A stretch of DNA of 64,000 bases from Erinaceus europaeus (taxonomy: Eukaryota; Chordata; Mammalia; Eulipotyphla; Erinaceidae): NCBI RefSeq assembly GCF_950295315.1, contig NW_026647376.1, forward strand, positions 1-64,000. Direction: 5' to 3'. A program made the translations under genes and the position numbers. Positions 33,757 through 43,275 of this stretch are shown here, in pieces; positions within the stretch are counted from its first letter, which is position 1, and each line of letters starts with the position of its first letter. The notes under the pieces are model-generated. The model was given only the letters and a program-made list of their open reading frames with translations, was not told the DNA's origin and ran no database searches.

Positions 33757-34045
33757 GGGAGTCGAGCGGTAGCACAGCGCACAGCGGGTTAAGCACAGGT
33801 GGTGCAAAGCACAAGGACCTGCGTAAGGATCCTGGTTCGAGCCCCCCCCCCCCTCCGCAGGGAGTCGCTTCACAGGCGGTGAAGCAGGTCTGCAGGTGTC
33901 TGTCTTTCTCTCCCCCTCTCTGTCTTCCCCTCCTCTCTCCGTTTCTCTCTTTCCTATCCAACAACAACGACATCAGTAACAACAACAATAATAACTACAA
34001 CAATAAAACAAGGGCAACAAAATGGAATAAATAAATATTTTTAAA
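33757..34045 (+). repeat. A-type SINE
   Basis: GAGCGGTAGCACAGC with a short duplicated CACAGCG in the head, GGTTCGAGCCCCCC, triplet tail. Confidence 0.92.
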
Positions 34046-34056
34046 AATTTAAAAAA

Positions 34057-34350
34057 GAGGGAGTCGGGATGTAGCGCAGCGGGTTAAGCGCAGGTGGCGC
34101 AAAGCACAAGGACCGGCATAAGGAACCCGGTTCGAACCCCGGCTCCCCACCTGCAGGGGAGTCGCTTCACAGGCAGTGAAGCAGGTCTGCAGGTGTCTGT
34201 CTTTCTCTCCCCCTCTCTGTCTTCCCCTCCTCGCTCCATATCTCTCTGTCCTATCCAACAACGACGACATCAACAACAACAATAATAACTACAACAATAA
34301 AACAAGGGCAACAAAATGGAATAAATAAATATTTTTAAAAATTTAACAAA
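34057..34350 (+). repeat. A-type SINE
   Basis: GGGATGTAGCGCAGCGGGTTA head, GGTTCGAACCCC, triplet tail. Its 3' end is nearly identical to the preceding copy (ACAAAATGGAATAAATAAAT in both). Confidence 0.93.
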
Positions 34351-35508
34351 GAGGGAGAGAGAGAAAGGAAGAGGAGAGAGGGAGGAAAAAGAACCAGGGA
34401 AAGTGCAGACACAGAGGGGAGCCCCCACCCCTCCAAGGCCACTGGGGCTCAAGATCCCAGCAAGGATGGATGACCAGGCTTTGGGGAGACAGGAGGGTCT
34501 GTAGGGAGGCTGGAAAGAGGGACAGAAGAGGAGGCTGGAGAGGAGGTTGTGAGCTGGCTAAGAGGGGGTACACAGCTGCAGGGCGGGGGCCTGAGGACCA
34601 GCAGGGCAGGGAGACAGATGGGGGAGGCAGGAGAGAATCACCACCAGTCCCCGTGGGTGGTGGAGGGTGGGCGCTCAGGCTGGGCGACCTGGCCGGAGTG
34701 GGAGAGAGCAGCCGGGGCTGGTATCTGGCGTCTGGCGTCCGTGTAGCTCCAGACCCTGGTGGGTCTGGACCCAGCCCCAGCCTCCCAGTCAAGTTCCCAG
34801 CCCCTCCCCACCCGGCCTCCCCCACCCCCACGCCCGCCACGCCATGCAACTGGGGGGTAATCTTGAGGTGTGGACACCATGGTCTCATCCAGGGCCCTGT
34901 GTCAGGGATGTGCCGGCCGCAGCCCATCAGAACGTGGAAATTCTGACCCGGAAGATTCAGGCACAGCAATGTGGAGGCCATTCCCTCACCCTGTGTTCCC
35001 CAGACCCTCCCCCGGGGGCCCTCTGGCCGGCACCCACCCAGTTCCCCAACGAGGTTAATTAATATGATGAACCCTGGCAGATGGAGGGATGCCTCTGATT
35101 TGCTGACAGTTGATATGAATGGGGGGGATCCCGGCGTGTGAGCCACACACACATGCACACATGCCCCCTCAGGCATGCACATACATGAGCACACGCATGC
35201 ACACGCCAGAAATAGCTTGCAACTGGGTTTGCCACTGAGTGGCTGGGCCTCTGGGGACACGGTGCGATACGGGTGCTGGTCCCTGAGCTTTGGTGCTCCC
35301 AGAAGCCCGCTTCTCACACCGCCTCTCCCCACAACACCCACCTATCACTCGGCACCCACCTGCCCTGCTCCCCACGAAGGAAGGGGAAGGGGAAGGGAGT
35401 GAGTTCCTGCCCACTGAGGCCCTACCCACTCCTGAGAGCTCTAGCTCCCAGTCAGAGCTCTGGGGAGTGAGAGGCCAGACCCCAGTTGAGGGATTAAAGC
35501 AGAAGGGA
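34351..35508. other. Single-copy GC-rich intergenic sequence with a candidate conserved element
   Basis: A 332-codon open frame on the minus strand (34343-35341) has no recognisable domain and overlaps SINE tail, so it is not called. 35050-35120 (GAGGTTAATTAATATGATG, GATTTGCTGACAGTTG) is an AT-rich island with homeodomain- and MEIS-like words. Confidence 0.4.
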
Positions 35509-35511
35509 GGA

Positions 35512-35815
35512 GGGGGCCGGGCGGTGGCGCACCTGGTTACGCGCACATAGTTTGAAGCGCAAGGACCAGCACAAGGATCCCGGTTGGAGCCCCCCAGCTC
35601 CCCACCTGCAGGGGGTTTGCTTCACAAGCGGTGAAGCAGGTCTGCGGTGTCTATCTCCCTTTCTATCTCCCACTCCTTTCTCAATTTCTCTCTGTCTTAT
35701 CCAGTAAAATGAGGAAAATGGCTGCCAGGAGCAGTGGATTCGTAGCGCTGGCACCAAGCACAAGCAATAAGCCTAGAGGCAAACAAAGTAAAATAAAATT
35801 AAAATTAAATAAAAT
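35512..35815 (+). repeat. Long B/A-hybrid SINE
   Basis: GGGCGGTGGCGCACCTGGTTA head, CCGGTTGGAGCCCCC, AGCAGTGGATTCGTAGCG and AATAAGCCTAGAGGCAA. Confidence 0.9.
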
Positions 35816-35816
35816 A

Positions 35817-36122
35817 GGGAGTCGGGCGGTAGTACAGCGGGTTAAGTGCAGGTGGCGCAAAGCACAAAGACCAACATAAGGATCCTGGTTCGAGCCCCCG
35901 GCTCCCCACCTGCAGGGGAGTCACTTCACAGGTGGTGAAGCAGGTCTGCAGGTGTCTGTCTTTCTCTCCCCTTCTCTGTCTTCCCCTCCTCTCTCCATTT
36001 CTCTCTGTCCTATCCAACAACAATGATGACATCAATAATAACTACAACAATGAAACAAGGACAACAAAAGGGAATAGATAAATATAAAAATAAAATAAAT
36101 TAAGTAAATAAAATAAAACAAA
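35817..36122 (+). repeat. A-type SINE
   Basis: GGCGGTAGTACAGCGGGTTA head, GGTTCGAGCCCCC, triplet tail, AATAAATTAAGTAAATAAAA. Confidence 0.93.
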
Positions 36123-36379
36123 ATGAGGAGGTTCAGGAAGAGGTAAAGGGCAGGAGGCCAAATGACAGTTCAGCCCTCAGAGCACATGCCCTCCATGCAA
36201 GACGATCCAGCAGTGGGGCAGTGCTGTGTGCTCACCCCCTCTCTCTCTTCCCCCCCCATCTGGAAGCAAGAAAAAGAGAGAGAATGAGGAAGAAGAAAAA
36301 GAGAGGGGGAGAAATGGAAGGAAAGGGAAGGCTGAATCCCCCAGAAGCAGGAGAATCACAAAAGCTCAAGAAGGAACAA

Positions 36380-36630
36380 AAGTGGGAGTATGGACCGACC
36401 TGTCAACATGTTCATTGGGGAAGCAATGACAGAAGCCAGACCTTCCACCTTCTGCAACCCTCAATGCCCCTGGGTCCATGCTCCCAGAGGGATAGAGAAT
36501 AGGAAAGCTGTCAGGGGAGGGGATGGGATATGGAGTTCTGGTGGTGGGAACTGTGTGGAGTTGTACCCCTCTTAGCCTATGGTTTTGTCAGTGTTTCCTT
36601 TTTATAAATGAAATTTTCTAAAAAAAAATC
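36380..36630 (+). repeat. E-type retrotransposon 3' end
   Basis: GGGAGTATGGACCGACCTG, GCAATGACAGAAGCCAGACC, GTGGTGGGAACTGTGTGGAG and TTTTATAAATGAAATTTTC, close to the 24290-24545 copy. Confidence 0.72.
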
Positions 36631-36662
36631 CACATAGGGTAAAAAAAAAAAAAAAAAAGGAA

Positions 36663-36955
36663 GGGAATCGAGCGGTAGTGCAGCAGGTTAAGCACATATG
36701 GCACAAAGCACGTGGACCAGCGAAAGGATCCCGGTTCGAGCCCCCGGCTCCCCACCTGCAGGGGGGTCACCTCACAGGCGGTGAAGCAGGTCTGCAGGTG
36801 TCTGTCTTTCTCTCCCCCTCTCTGTCTTCCCCTTCTCTCTCCATTTCTTTCTGTCCTATCCAACACAGCGACATCAATAACAACAGCAATAATAACTACA
36901 GCAATAAAGCAAGAGAAACAGAAAGGAATAAATAAATAAATTTTTTTTTCAAAAG
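36663..36955 (+). repeat. A-type SINE
   Basis: GAGCGGTAGTGCAGCAGGTTA head, GGTTCGAGCCCCC, triplet tail. Confidence 0.92.
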
Positions 36956-37271
36956 TAAGAAAGAAATGTGGCATAGGATCAAAAATGGCCAACAGAGCAC
37001 AAGAGACTCTCTCCTGCCGTCTCTGTTAGTACTTGTGGGTGTCGGGAAGACAGAAGCAGGGCCTCGTCCCAGCCTGCACGGTGCTGCCCTCCCCTCTGCT
37101 GCTGGGCACCTTCCGCTCTGCTCAGTTTGCCCTACAAGCACCACCCTGGGGCCCCCTAGCTTAATCTGCCTCTCGCCCCCTATCACCAACACAGGGTCTC
37201 TCCTTCCAGATCCATCTTACAAGGCTGCTATCTGTCTCTGTGCTGGGCTGTGAGATCTCTTCGGGACACCC
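36956..37271. other. Single-copy sequence
   Basis: No feature recognised up to the retroviral insertion. Confidence 0.35.
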
Positions 37272-37307
37272 CAGAGCTGTTGTTAAAATTCCGGATGGCT
37301 CCAGCTG

Positions 37308-37380
37308 GCCCGGCTAGCTCAGTCGGTAGAGCATGAGACTCTTAATCTCAGGGTCATGGGTTCGAGCCCCACGTTGGGCG
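37308..37380 (+). tRNA. tRNA-Lys(CUU)-like sequence, retrovirus-derived copy
   Basis: 73 bases fold as an intact cloverleaf: acceptor GCCCGGC/GTTGGGC, D arm GCTC..GAGC, anticodon stem TGAGA/TCTCA around loop CTCTTAA (anticodon CTT), T arm GGGTTCGAGCCCC. A and B boxes are intact. CCA follows at 37381-37383, which nuclear tRNA genes do not encode. Here it is explained by the retroviral primer-binding site. No Pol III T-run terminator follows closely. A tRNA scanner would probably call it a gene. I read it as a reverse-transcribed primer, and expression is doubtful. Confidence 0.75.
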
Positions 37381-37385
37381 CCAGA

Positions 37386-37732
37386 TGTTGTTGAGGTGGT
37401 CTGGTGTCGGGCTGCACGGCGGAGAAGAGAGCGGACGTCCAGAGCAAAGGGGTACACAAATCTTTATTATAGGATGGGGGGGGGTTGGTACATATAGACC
37501 ACGTGGAGCCAGCCAGCAATGGCCGACCACGGGGGGAGAGCAGGGATCGAGACCTCAGAGAGGGAGAGCTGAGAGCCCAGAGAGAGAGGGGGGGGTGAGG
37601 GGGCCTTTTATTGGGCGACAACCAGGGGTGACGTGTAGGGCCAGGATTGGTTGAAGGGGGCAATGCTAGGGTTTCGCGCGGCGTAGTAAAACCTGGGGGC
37701 GGAGACTGCATCAGAATAACTCCTCAGCAACA
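37386..37732 (-). mobile_element. LTR, sister of the 23021 copy
   Basis: 347 bp; the reverse complement begins TGTTGCTGAGGAG and ends CTCAACAACA. It shares with the other copy the CCAATCC block, AATAAAAGG TATA-like box (about 37607) and AATAAAGATTTG poly(A) signal (about 37462), with small indels around the G/C run near 37480. Confidence 0.88.
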
Positions 37733-38290
37733 CAGAGCTGTGTACCTGGGGCCACGAGGAGGAAGGGGAGGGGTAGGCAGAGGTGGACAGTGAGGGCACG
37801 GAAGAAAGCTGGCCTTCCTGCCCGCTGCCCAGAGGGCTTATCTCTGAGACGGACGGGTCTATTGTTCCCTTAAAGCAACCCTGTACCTCAGTTGTGGGGA
37901 GCAGAATAGGAAGGTGGGGAACTGCTTGAGTTCAGACCTGCCCCCACACCCCCACCCCAAGCCACGCTAATGCTAATGGCCCCCTGGCTGAGGGCAGAGG
38001 TCACTCCCAGCTGAGAAATGGGTGGCAAAAGGAGGCCTTGACTCCTGAATTAGCTAGTTGCTCCCTTTCCTGAGGCTGAGCCTTGACTAATAGAGAAAGG
38101 TATCTCAGGCCTCCCAGAGACTCTCCGGTTCCACTCTGGAAGTTGGGGGGCACTGGGAGTGTCAGCCTAGCCACTTGGGGTGTTGCCCTGCCCTCAGGAG
38201 AAGCAGGGCCTTAGCGCCCCACTGGACTCAGCAGCAGAGCACAGGCCATGCTCACCTGCTCCCAGGTTCCCCTCCTGGCACCAGAGCCAA
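37733..38290. other. Single-copy intergenic sequence
   Basis: No feature recognised beyond the 6-bp duplication at its left end. Confidence 0.4.
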
Positions 38291-38307
38291 ATGGTGCCCT
38301 GGTCTCG

Positions 38308-38353
38308 TCTCCCTCTCCCTCTCTCCTTCTCCCCCTCTCTCCTCTCCCTCTCT

Positions 38354-38414
<61 letters not shown>

Positions 38415-38416
38415 GT
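38308..38416. repeat. (TC)n(AC)n microsatellite
   Basis: CTCTCC-rich, then pure TC, then pure CA from about 38390. Confidence 0.95.
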
Positions 38417-38489
38417 AAATCTTTAGCAGAGATAAAAGATGACTACCAGATGGATTCACTTGTATGTGGTACCTACAGAACTGACATGA

Positions 38490-38539
38490 AGAAAGGAAGG
38501 AAGGAAGGAAGGAAGGAAGAGAGAGAGAGAGAGAGAGAG

Positions 38540-38586
<47 letters not shown>

Positions 38587-38588
38587 GT
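38490..38588. repeat. (GGAA)n(GA)n(GAAA)n microsatellite
   Basis: Three successive purine motifs. The short block before it (38420-38488, GATGACTACCAGATGGATTC) may be an L1 3' scrap. Confidence 0.92.
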
Positions 38589-38605
38589 GAGTGAGTGGAA
38601 GAGTG

Positions 38606-38965
38606 AGGGTCGGACAGTAGCGCAGAGGGTTAAGCACACATGGCGCGAAGTGCAAAGACGGGCGTGAGGATCCCGGTTCGAGCCCCCGGCTCCCCACCTG
38701 CAGAGGAGTCGCCTCACAAGCGGTGAAGCAGGTCTGCAGGTGTCTGTCTTTCTCTCCCCCTCTGTCTTCCCCTCCTCTCTCCATGTCTCTCTGTCCTATC
38801 CAACAAGGACGACATCAATAACCACAACAATAATAACCACAACGATAAAACAACAATGCAACAAAAGGGGAGAAAAATAAAAAAACAGGAACAGTGGATT
38901 CGTGGTGGGCACTGAGCTGAGCCCCAGCAATAACCCTGGAGGCAAAAAAAAAAAAAAAAAAAAAG
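38606..38965 (+). repeat. Long A-type SINE
   Basis: GGACAGTAGCGCAGAGGGTTA head, GGTTCGAGCCCCC, triplet tail, then the second module CAGTGGATTCGTGGTGGG with AATAACCCTGGAGGCAA and a pure poly-A. Confidence 0.92.
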
Positions 38966-38984
38966 GAAGGAAGAAGAAAACTGT

Positions 38985-39150
38985 TTCTCAGAAGCAAATA
39001 ATTAACATGCTTCAGAGATCTGTGAGCACTCTGGTGCTTCTCTTAGGGAGGTGGGAGGGTAGGAGCACAGAACTCTGGTGGTGGGTGTAGTATGCAGCTG
39101 GACATCTTACAACCTTGTAAACCCACTTTTCATCACAAAAAATAAATAAA
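38985..39150 (+). repeat. L1-type 3' end
   Basis: CTCTGGTGGTGGGTGTAGTA, CATCTTACAACCTTGTAAAC and (AAAT)n. The same words occur at 39700-39780/40085-40135 and 49690-49750. Confidence 0.55.
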
Positions 39151-39156
39151 TAAATA

Positions 39157-39428
39157 TTGGTAGCCAGGCAGTGGTGCACCCAGTTAAGCCCAAGGACTTA
39201 ACTGGGTTCAAGTCCCCACTCCCCACCTGCAGGGGGGACGCTTCATAAGGTGGTGAAGCAGGTCTGCAGGCATCTCTCTCTCTTTCTCCCTCTCTCTCCC
39301 CTCCCTCCTCTCTCAATTTCTCTCTGTTCTATGCAACAAAATGGGGGGGGGATGGCCACCAGGAGCAGTGGATGCGCAGTGCAGGTACTGAGCCCCCATG
39401 ATAACCCTGAAGGCATAAGTAAATAAGT
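39157..39428 (+). repeat. Long B-type SINE
   Basis: GGCAGTGGTGCACCCAGTTA head, GGTTCAAGTCCCC, AGCAGTGGATGCGCAGTG and GATAACCCTGAAGGC. Confidence 0.88.
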
Positions 39429-39446
39429 AAATAAATAGATAGATAG

Positions 39447-39665
39447 GGGCTGGCAAGGAAGCACCTAGCTGAGAGCACACGCTGTAATTCGCAAGGATTC
39501 GGACTCAAGACCCCAGTCCCCACCTGCAAGGGGGCGAGGGAAGCTTCACGTATCATGAAGCTGCACGTATCAGGGCTGCAGGGGTCTCTCTCTCTCTACC
39601 TATCTCTCTATCTCCCCTTCCCCTGTCAATTCTTCTGTCTCCAACAGACAAGGAAAAATATTTTT
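39447..39665 (+). repeat. B-type SINE
   Basis: GGCTGGCAAGGAAGCACCTA head, GGACTCAAGACCCC, CT-rich body. Confidence 0.78.
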
Positions 39666-39679
39666 TTAATTATTTTTTT

Positions 39680-40135
39680 AAATAAGCAAACTATTTCTGA
39701 GACTGAGAATTCTGATGGTTCTCTTCGGGAGGTGGGAGGGGGTGGTGTGGAGCTAGACCCTGTCATCTTATGATCTTTTTTTAATTTATTTTAAAAAGGA
39801 GACATTAACAAAACCATAGGACAAGAGGGGTACAACTCCACACAGTTCCCACCACCAGATCTGTGTCCCATCCCCTCCCCTGATAGCTTTCCTATTCTTT
39901 AACCCTCTGGGAGCATGGACCCAGGGTCATTGTGGGATGCAGAAGGTGGAAGGTCTGGCTTCTGTCATTGCTTCCCCACTGAACATGGGCGTTGACAGGT
40001 CGATCCATACTCCCAGCCTGTCTCTCTCTTTCCCTAGTGGGGCGGGGCTCTGGGGAAGCTGAGCTCCAGGACACATTGGTGGGGTCGATCTTACAATCTT
40101 GTAACCCCCTGTTAATCACAAATAAAAACAAGTCT
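39680..40135 (+). repeat. L1-type 3' end interrupted by an E repeat
   Basis: GCAAACTATTTCTGAGACTG at 39687, and GATCTTACAATCTTGTAACC with AATCACAAATAAAAAC at 40087-40130. Between them lies a minus-strand E repeat (39780-40085). Confidence 0.5.
39780..40085 (-). repeat. E-type retrotransposon 3' end
   Basis: TTAAAAAGGAGACATTAAC, ACACAGTTCCCACCACCAG, CCTCTGGGAGCATGGACCC and TCCATACTCCCAGCC, the reverse of the 24290 copy. Confidence 0.72.
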
Positions 40136-40157
40136 TTTATTCTTATGATTTAATTAA

Positions 40158-40303
40158 AGCAGCCTGGGAGGTGGCACAGTGGATAAAGCACTGAATTCTC
40201 AAGCATGAGGTCCTGAGTTCGGTCCCCAGAATTGCAGGTGCCAGAGGGATGCTCTGGTTCTCCTGTCTCTTCCTCCTCTCTCTTATAATTAATAAATAAT
40301 TAA
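40158..40303 (+). repeat. C-type SINE
   Basis: GGATAAAGCACTGAATTCTC, GAGTTCGGTCCCCAG, AATAAATAATTAAAT tail. Confidence 0.82.
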
Positions 40304-40306
40304 ATT

Positions 40307-40540
40307 CGGGGGGGCAGGTGATGGTGCACGTGCCCTTGTTACAATGCACTTAAGTGCACTTGTTACAATGCACAAGGACCCGGGTTCAAGCCCCTGGTCC
40401 CCACCTGCCGTGGGGAGGGGAAAAGCTGCACAAGTGGTGAAGCAGGGCTGCAGGTGTCTCTCTGTCTCTCTCCCTCTCTATCTCCTTCTTCCTCTCAATT
40501 CTTGGCTGTCTCTAGCTAACAAATAAATACATATAATTAA
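40307..40540 (+). repeat. B-type SINE
   Basis: GGCAGGTGATGGTGCACGTG head with a local duplication of TTGTTACAATGCAC, GGTTCAAGCCCC, ACAAATAAATACATA end. Confidence 0.87.
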
Positions 40541-40553
40541 ATAAATACATTTT

Positions 40554-40767
40554 CTTTTTAATTTTTTTAGATATCTTATTTATTATTGGGTAGAGACAGA
40601 GAGAAATTGAGAGGGGTAGGGGAGATAGAGAGAGACAGAGAGACACCTGCAGCCCTGCTTCACCACTTGCAAAGCTTTCCCCCGGCAGATGGGGACCAGG
40701 GTCTGGAACCCGGGTCCTTGTGCACTGTAATGTGAGCACTTAACCAGGTGCACCACTGCCTGGCCCC
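40554..40767 (-). repeat. B-type SINE with target-site duplication
   Basis: TTATTATTGGGTAGAGACAG, GGTCTGGAACCCGGGTCC, CACCACTGCCTGGCCCC. Flanked by ATAAATACATTTT at 40541-40553 and 40768-40780, a perfect 13-bp duplication made in the tail of the SINE to its left. Confidence 0.93.
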
Positions 40768-40874
40768 ATAAATACATTTTTTAAATTAACTTGGGGGGAA
40801 AGTAGCCTTGATATTTTCTATCAAGTAGGTCCTGGAGTTGGGGCTAAGAAACATGGAAGATGCCCCCAGGACCA

Positions 40875-40955
40875 CCTAGTCCAGGGGAGGTGGCTCAGCA
40901 GTAGAGCACAGGACTTGCACGAGCCTCGAGCTCAAAGGACCAGAGGTCCTCGGGC
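40875..40955 (+). repeat. tRNA-like SINE scrap
   Basis: GGGGAGGTGGCTCAGCAGTAG and CTCGAGCTCAAAGGACC. Confidence 0.4.
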
Positions 40956-41077
40956 AGAGTGACAAAAGGACAGAGCTGCCCGCAGGAGCCCTGGCCGCCC
41001 AAAGGTGGACTTTCAAAGGGAAGATGATGGCCCTGGATTGAAGACCATTAAATAGGTGTTTTGCTTCATTTCGGTTT

Positions 41078-41195
41078 TTGCCAGAGCCCTGCTCAACTGT
41101 GGCTGATGGAGGTGAGGGGGAATGAACCTGGGACCTAGGAGCCTCAGGCCTGAGAGTGTGTTTATAGAACCAGTATGCTGTCTCCTCAGCTCCAT
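41078..41195 (-). repeat. tRNA-like SINE
   Basis: TTGCCAGAGCCCTGCTCAAC, AATGAACCTGGGACCTAGG, GCTGTCTCCTCAGCTCC. Confidence 0.6.
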
Positions 41196-41750
41196 TAAAT
41201 GGGTTCCCTTACATCCTCATGGTGACAGTAAAGATGAAAACAAGAACGGTGTTGTCCTTTCTGGAGGATGCTAGCTAAGTAATTACCCTGAGAACGGAGA
41301 CCCAGGCTCGCGATCTCTCTCTCTCAACCCGTGTAAATAGCATGTTTTTGCTTCCAGAAGATCCCCTTCCCCAAACAGGGAGGATATGACCTGGGCTCCC
41401 CATGGGGCTGCCCTCCTGGAAGAAGGGGCCCCTGTGTGGTCATTCGGCCTCAGTGCAGAGGCCACTGGGGGGGTCTGTCTTATGCCAGGTCTGGCGTCTG
41501 GCAGCACAGCGCCCCAACAGTAGGGACCCCACGTGTGCCCGGGGTGTGCCAGATGACAGCTGTGATCCTTAGCCGCAGTTTACAGCTTGAGAAGGGGGGG
41601 TCCCCTGTCCCCAGATGTGTGGGGCAGGCCTGGCACCCACCACCCCTCCTTGTCCTTCGGGCCAGACCCCTGGACACTCCTGAAAGGAAGCCCAGGCCTG
41701 CTGCCTGGTGTCACCCTGCCCCCCCAACCAAGCAACCAAGCAAGCCGCAT
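41196..41750. other. Single-copy intergenic sequence
   Basis: No feature recognised. Confidence 0.35.
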
Positions 41751-41756
41751 GCTCTT

Positions 41757-41925
41757 CTATTTTTAATTCCTCCTCCTCTCTTCTCTTCCTCCTCCTCCAA
41801 TTCTTCATCCTTTGCTTTTCTTTCTCCTCTTCTTCTGCCTCCTCCTCTTCCACCTTCTCCTCTTCCAACTCCTCCACCTCCTCTTCCACTTCCTCCTCCT
41901 CCTCTTCCTCCTCACTCAGAGGGTT
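41757..41925. repeat. (TCC/TTC)n pyrimidine triplet tract
   Basis: CTCCTCCTCTTCC-type sequence, about 170 bp. Confidence 0.92.
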
Positions 41926-42480
41926 CGATCAATAAGTAGGCGGACAGACAGACAGAGCACGCCACTGAGCCATGAGTTTGTCTGTGCAACCCAGACTGCT
42001 TCCCAGCATTCCCCCCTCCCCCCAAGCTGGGCTGTGAAGGAGCCTCCTCCAGCAAACTGGGGTGGGGGTGCGGGGTCAGGAACCCCGGTGAGTGCTAATT
42101 AGGCTTCTAGGTCCCAGGAGCTCCACCCTTTGCCCCCCACCACGAGGGCTCCCTGCCCCTCCTCTCCTCACCAGAATGGGAAGCACAGCCAGGAGTCAGG
42201 GATCCAGGACAGGAGGAGATGGGCCAAGGTAGGTGAGCCATCTGGTCCCTGCCCCTGGCCTGATGCTTGCACCAGACCCCCTGTCTCACTAATGGGGTCC
42301 TAGCCGCCTTCCCCTTCCCTTGGCATCTCATTCTTGGTGGCTTTTCTGCAGCTGGTTGGCATGGCACAGCTGACAGGGGCCAAGCCAGAAACCAAGTTGG
42401 ATGCCAGATGTCAGCACTGTCAGTGATGCTGACATCCTGGAGTGGAAGGAGGACTTGGGGGTTAAGATGCAAACCCTGAA
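41926..42480. other. Single-copy intergenic sequence
   Basis: No feature recognised. Confidence 0.35.
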
Positions 42481-42489
42481 CAGATGTGA

Positions 42490-42602
42490 AGATTCCCAGC
42501 AGCCAGGCTCCAGGTTCAAATCCCAACTCCTCTATCTTCTAGCTGTGTGACCTCAGAAAAGTGACTTGCCCTTTTCTGAGCCTGCCGCTAAAACCAGGCT
42601 AA
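42490..42602 (+). repeat. MIR element
   Basis: GGTTCAAATCCCAACTCC, TAGCTGTGTGACCTCAGA and CTTTTCTGAGCCTG follow the order of the ancient mammalian MIR SINE. Confidence 0.75.
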
Positions 42603-42607
42603 AAGTG

Positions 42608-42726
42608 GCTGGAGAAATAGCTCCACTGGTAGAGCACTGGCTTTGTATGTCTGAGGTTCCCTGGTTCGATCCTCAGCACCACATGTATTGGTATATGCTC
42701 TGACTTTCTTTCCTTTCTGTCCCACA

Positions 42727-42766
<40 letters not shown>

Positions 42767-42785
42767 TGTAATCAATAAAATAAAC
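42608..42785 (+). repeat. tRNA-like SINE with (TC)n end
   Basis: GGAGAAATAGCTCCACTGG head, CTGGTTCGATCCTCAGCACC, then a TC run and AATCAATAAAAT. Confidence 0.7.
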
Positions 42786-42805
42786 CTTAAAAATAAGTCA
42801 AGCAG

Positions 42806-43118
42806 GGGCCAGGCAGTAGTGCAGCAGGTTAAGCACACATGGTGCCAAGTGCAAGGTCCAGGACAAGGATCCTGGTTCGGGCCTCCGGCTCCCCACCCGC
42901 AGGGGGGTTGCTTCACAAGCTGTGAAGCAGGTCTGCAGGTGTCTGTCTTTCTCTCCCCCTCTCTGTCTTCCCTCTTCTCTTAGTCTCCCTTTGTCCTATC
43001 CAACAATGACAACAACAATGATAAACAACAAGGACAACAAAAGGGGAAAAAATAGCCTCCAGGAGCAAACGCTGAGCCCCAGTAATAACCCTGGAGGCAA
43101 AAAAAAAAAAAAAAAAAG
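42806..43118 (+). repeat. Long A-type SINE
   Basis: GGCAGTAGTGCAGCAGGTTA head, GGTTCGGGCCTCC, short triplet tail, second module AGTAATAACCCTGGAGGCAA and poly-A. Confidence 0.9.
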
Positions 43119-43137
43119 TCAGGCTAAAATATGCTCC

Positions 43138-43275
43138 TGGGATAGATAACATAGTCTCTTAGCATGGTTATGCAAAGAGACTCACATGCCTGAGGCTTCA
43201 AAGTCCCAAATTCTAACCCCTGCACCATCATAAACCAGAGCTGAGCAGTGCTCTAGAGAAAAAACAAAAACCAAA
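43138..43275 (+). repeat. D-type SINE
   Basis: CATGGTTATGCAAAGAGAC, AGCTGAGCAGTGCTCTAGAG. Confidence 0.75.

Larger units (their letters stand above)
37278..37732 (-). mobile_element. LTR fused to a full-length tRNA-Lys copy (retroviral insertion)
   Basis: Read on the minus strand: a complete LTR (37732 to 37386), two spacer bases TC, a primer-binding site TGGCGCCCAACGTGGGGC, then the complement continues through the entire tRNA to 37308, 23 more bases, and a terminal AACAACA that matches the LTR 3' end. The whole 455-bp unit starts TG and ends CA, and is flanked by a perfect 6-bp duplication CAGAGC (37272-37277 and 37733-37738). So LTR plus tRNA plus end was integrated as one piece. A normal provirus carries about 18 bases of tRNA complement, not 73. 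No gag, pol or env sequence is present. The 6-bp duplication and Lys primer fit class II (beta-like) endogenous retroviruses. Confidence 0.85.
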
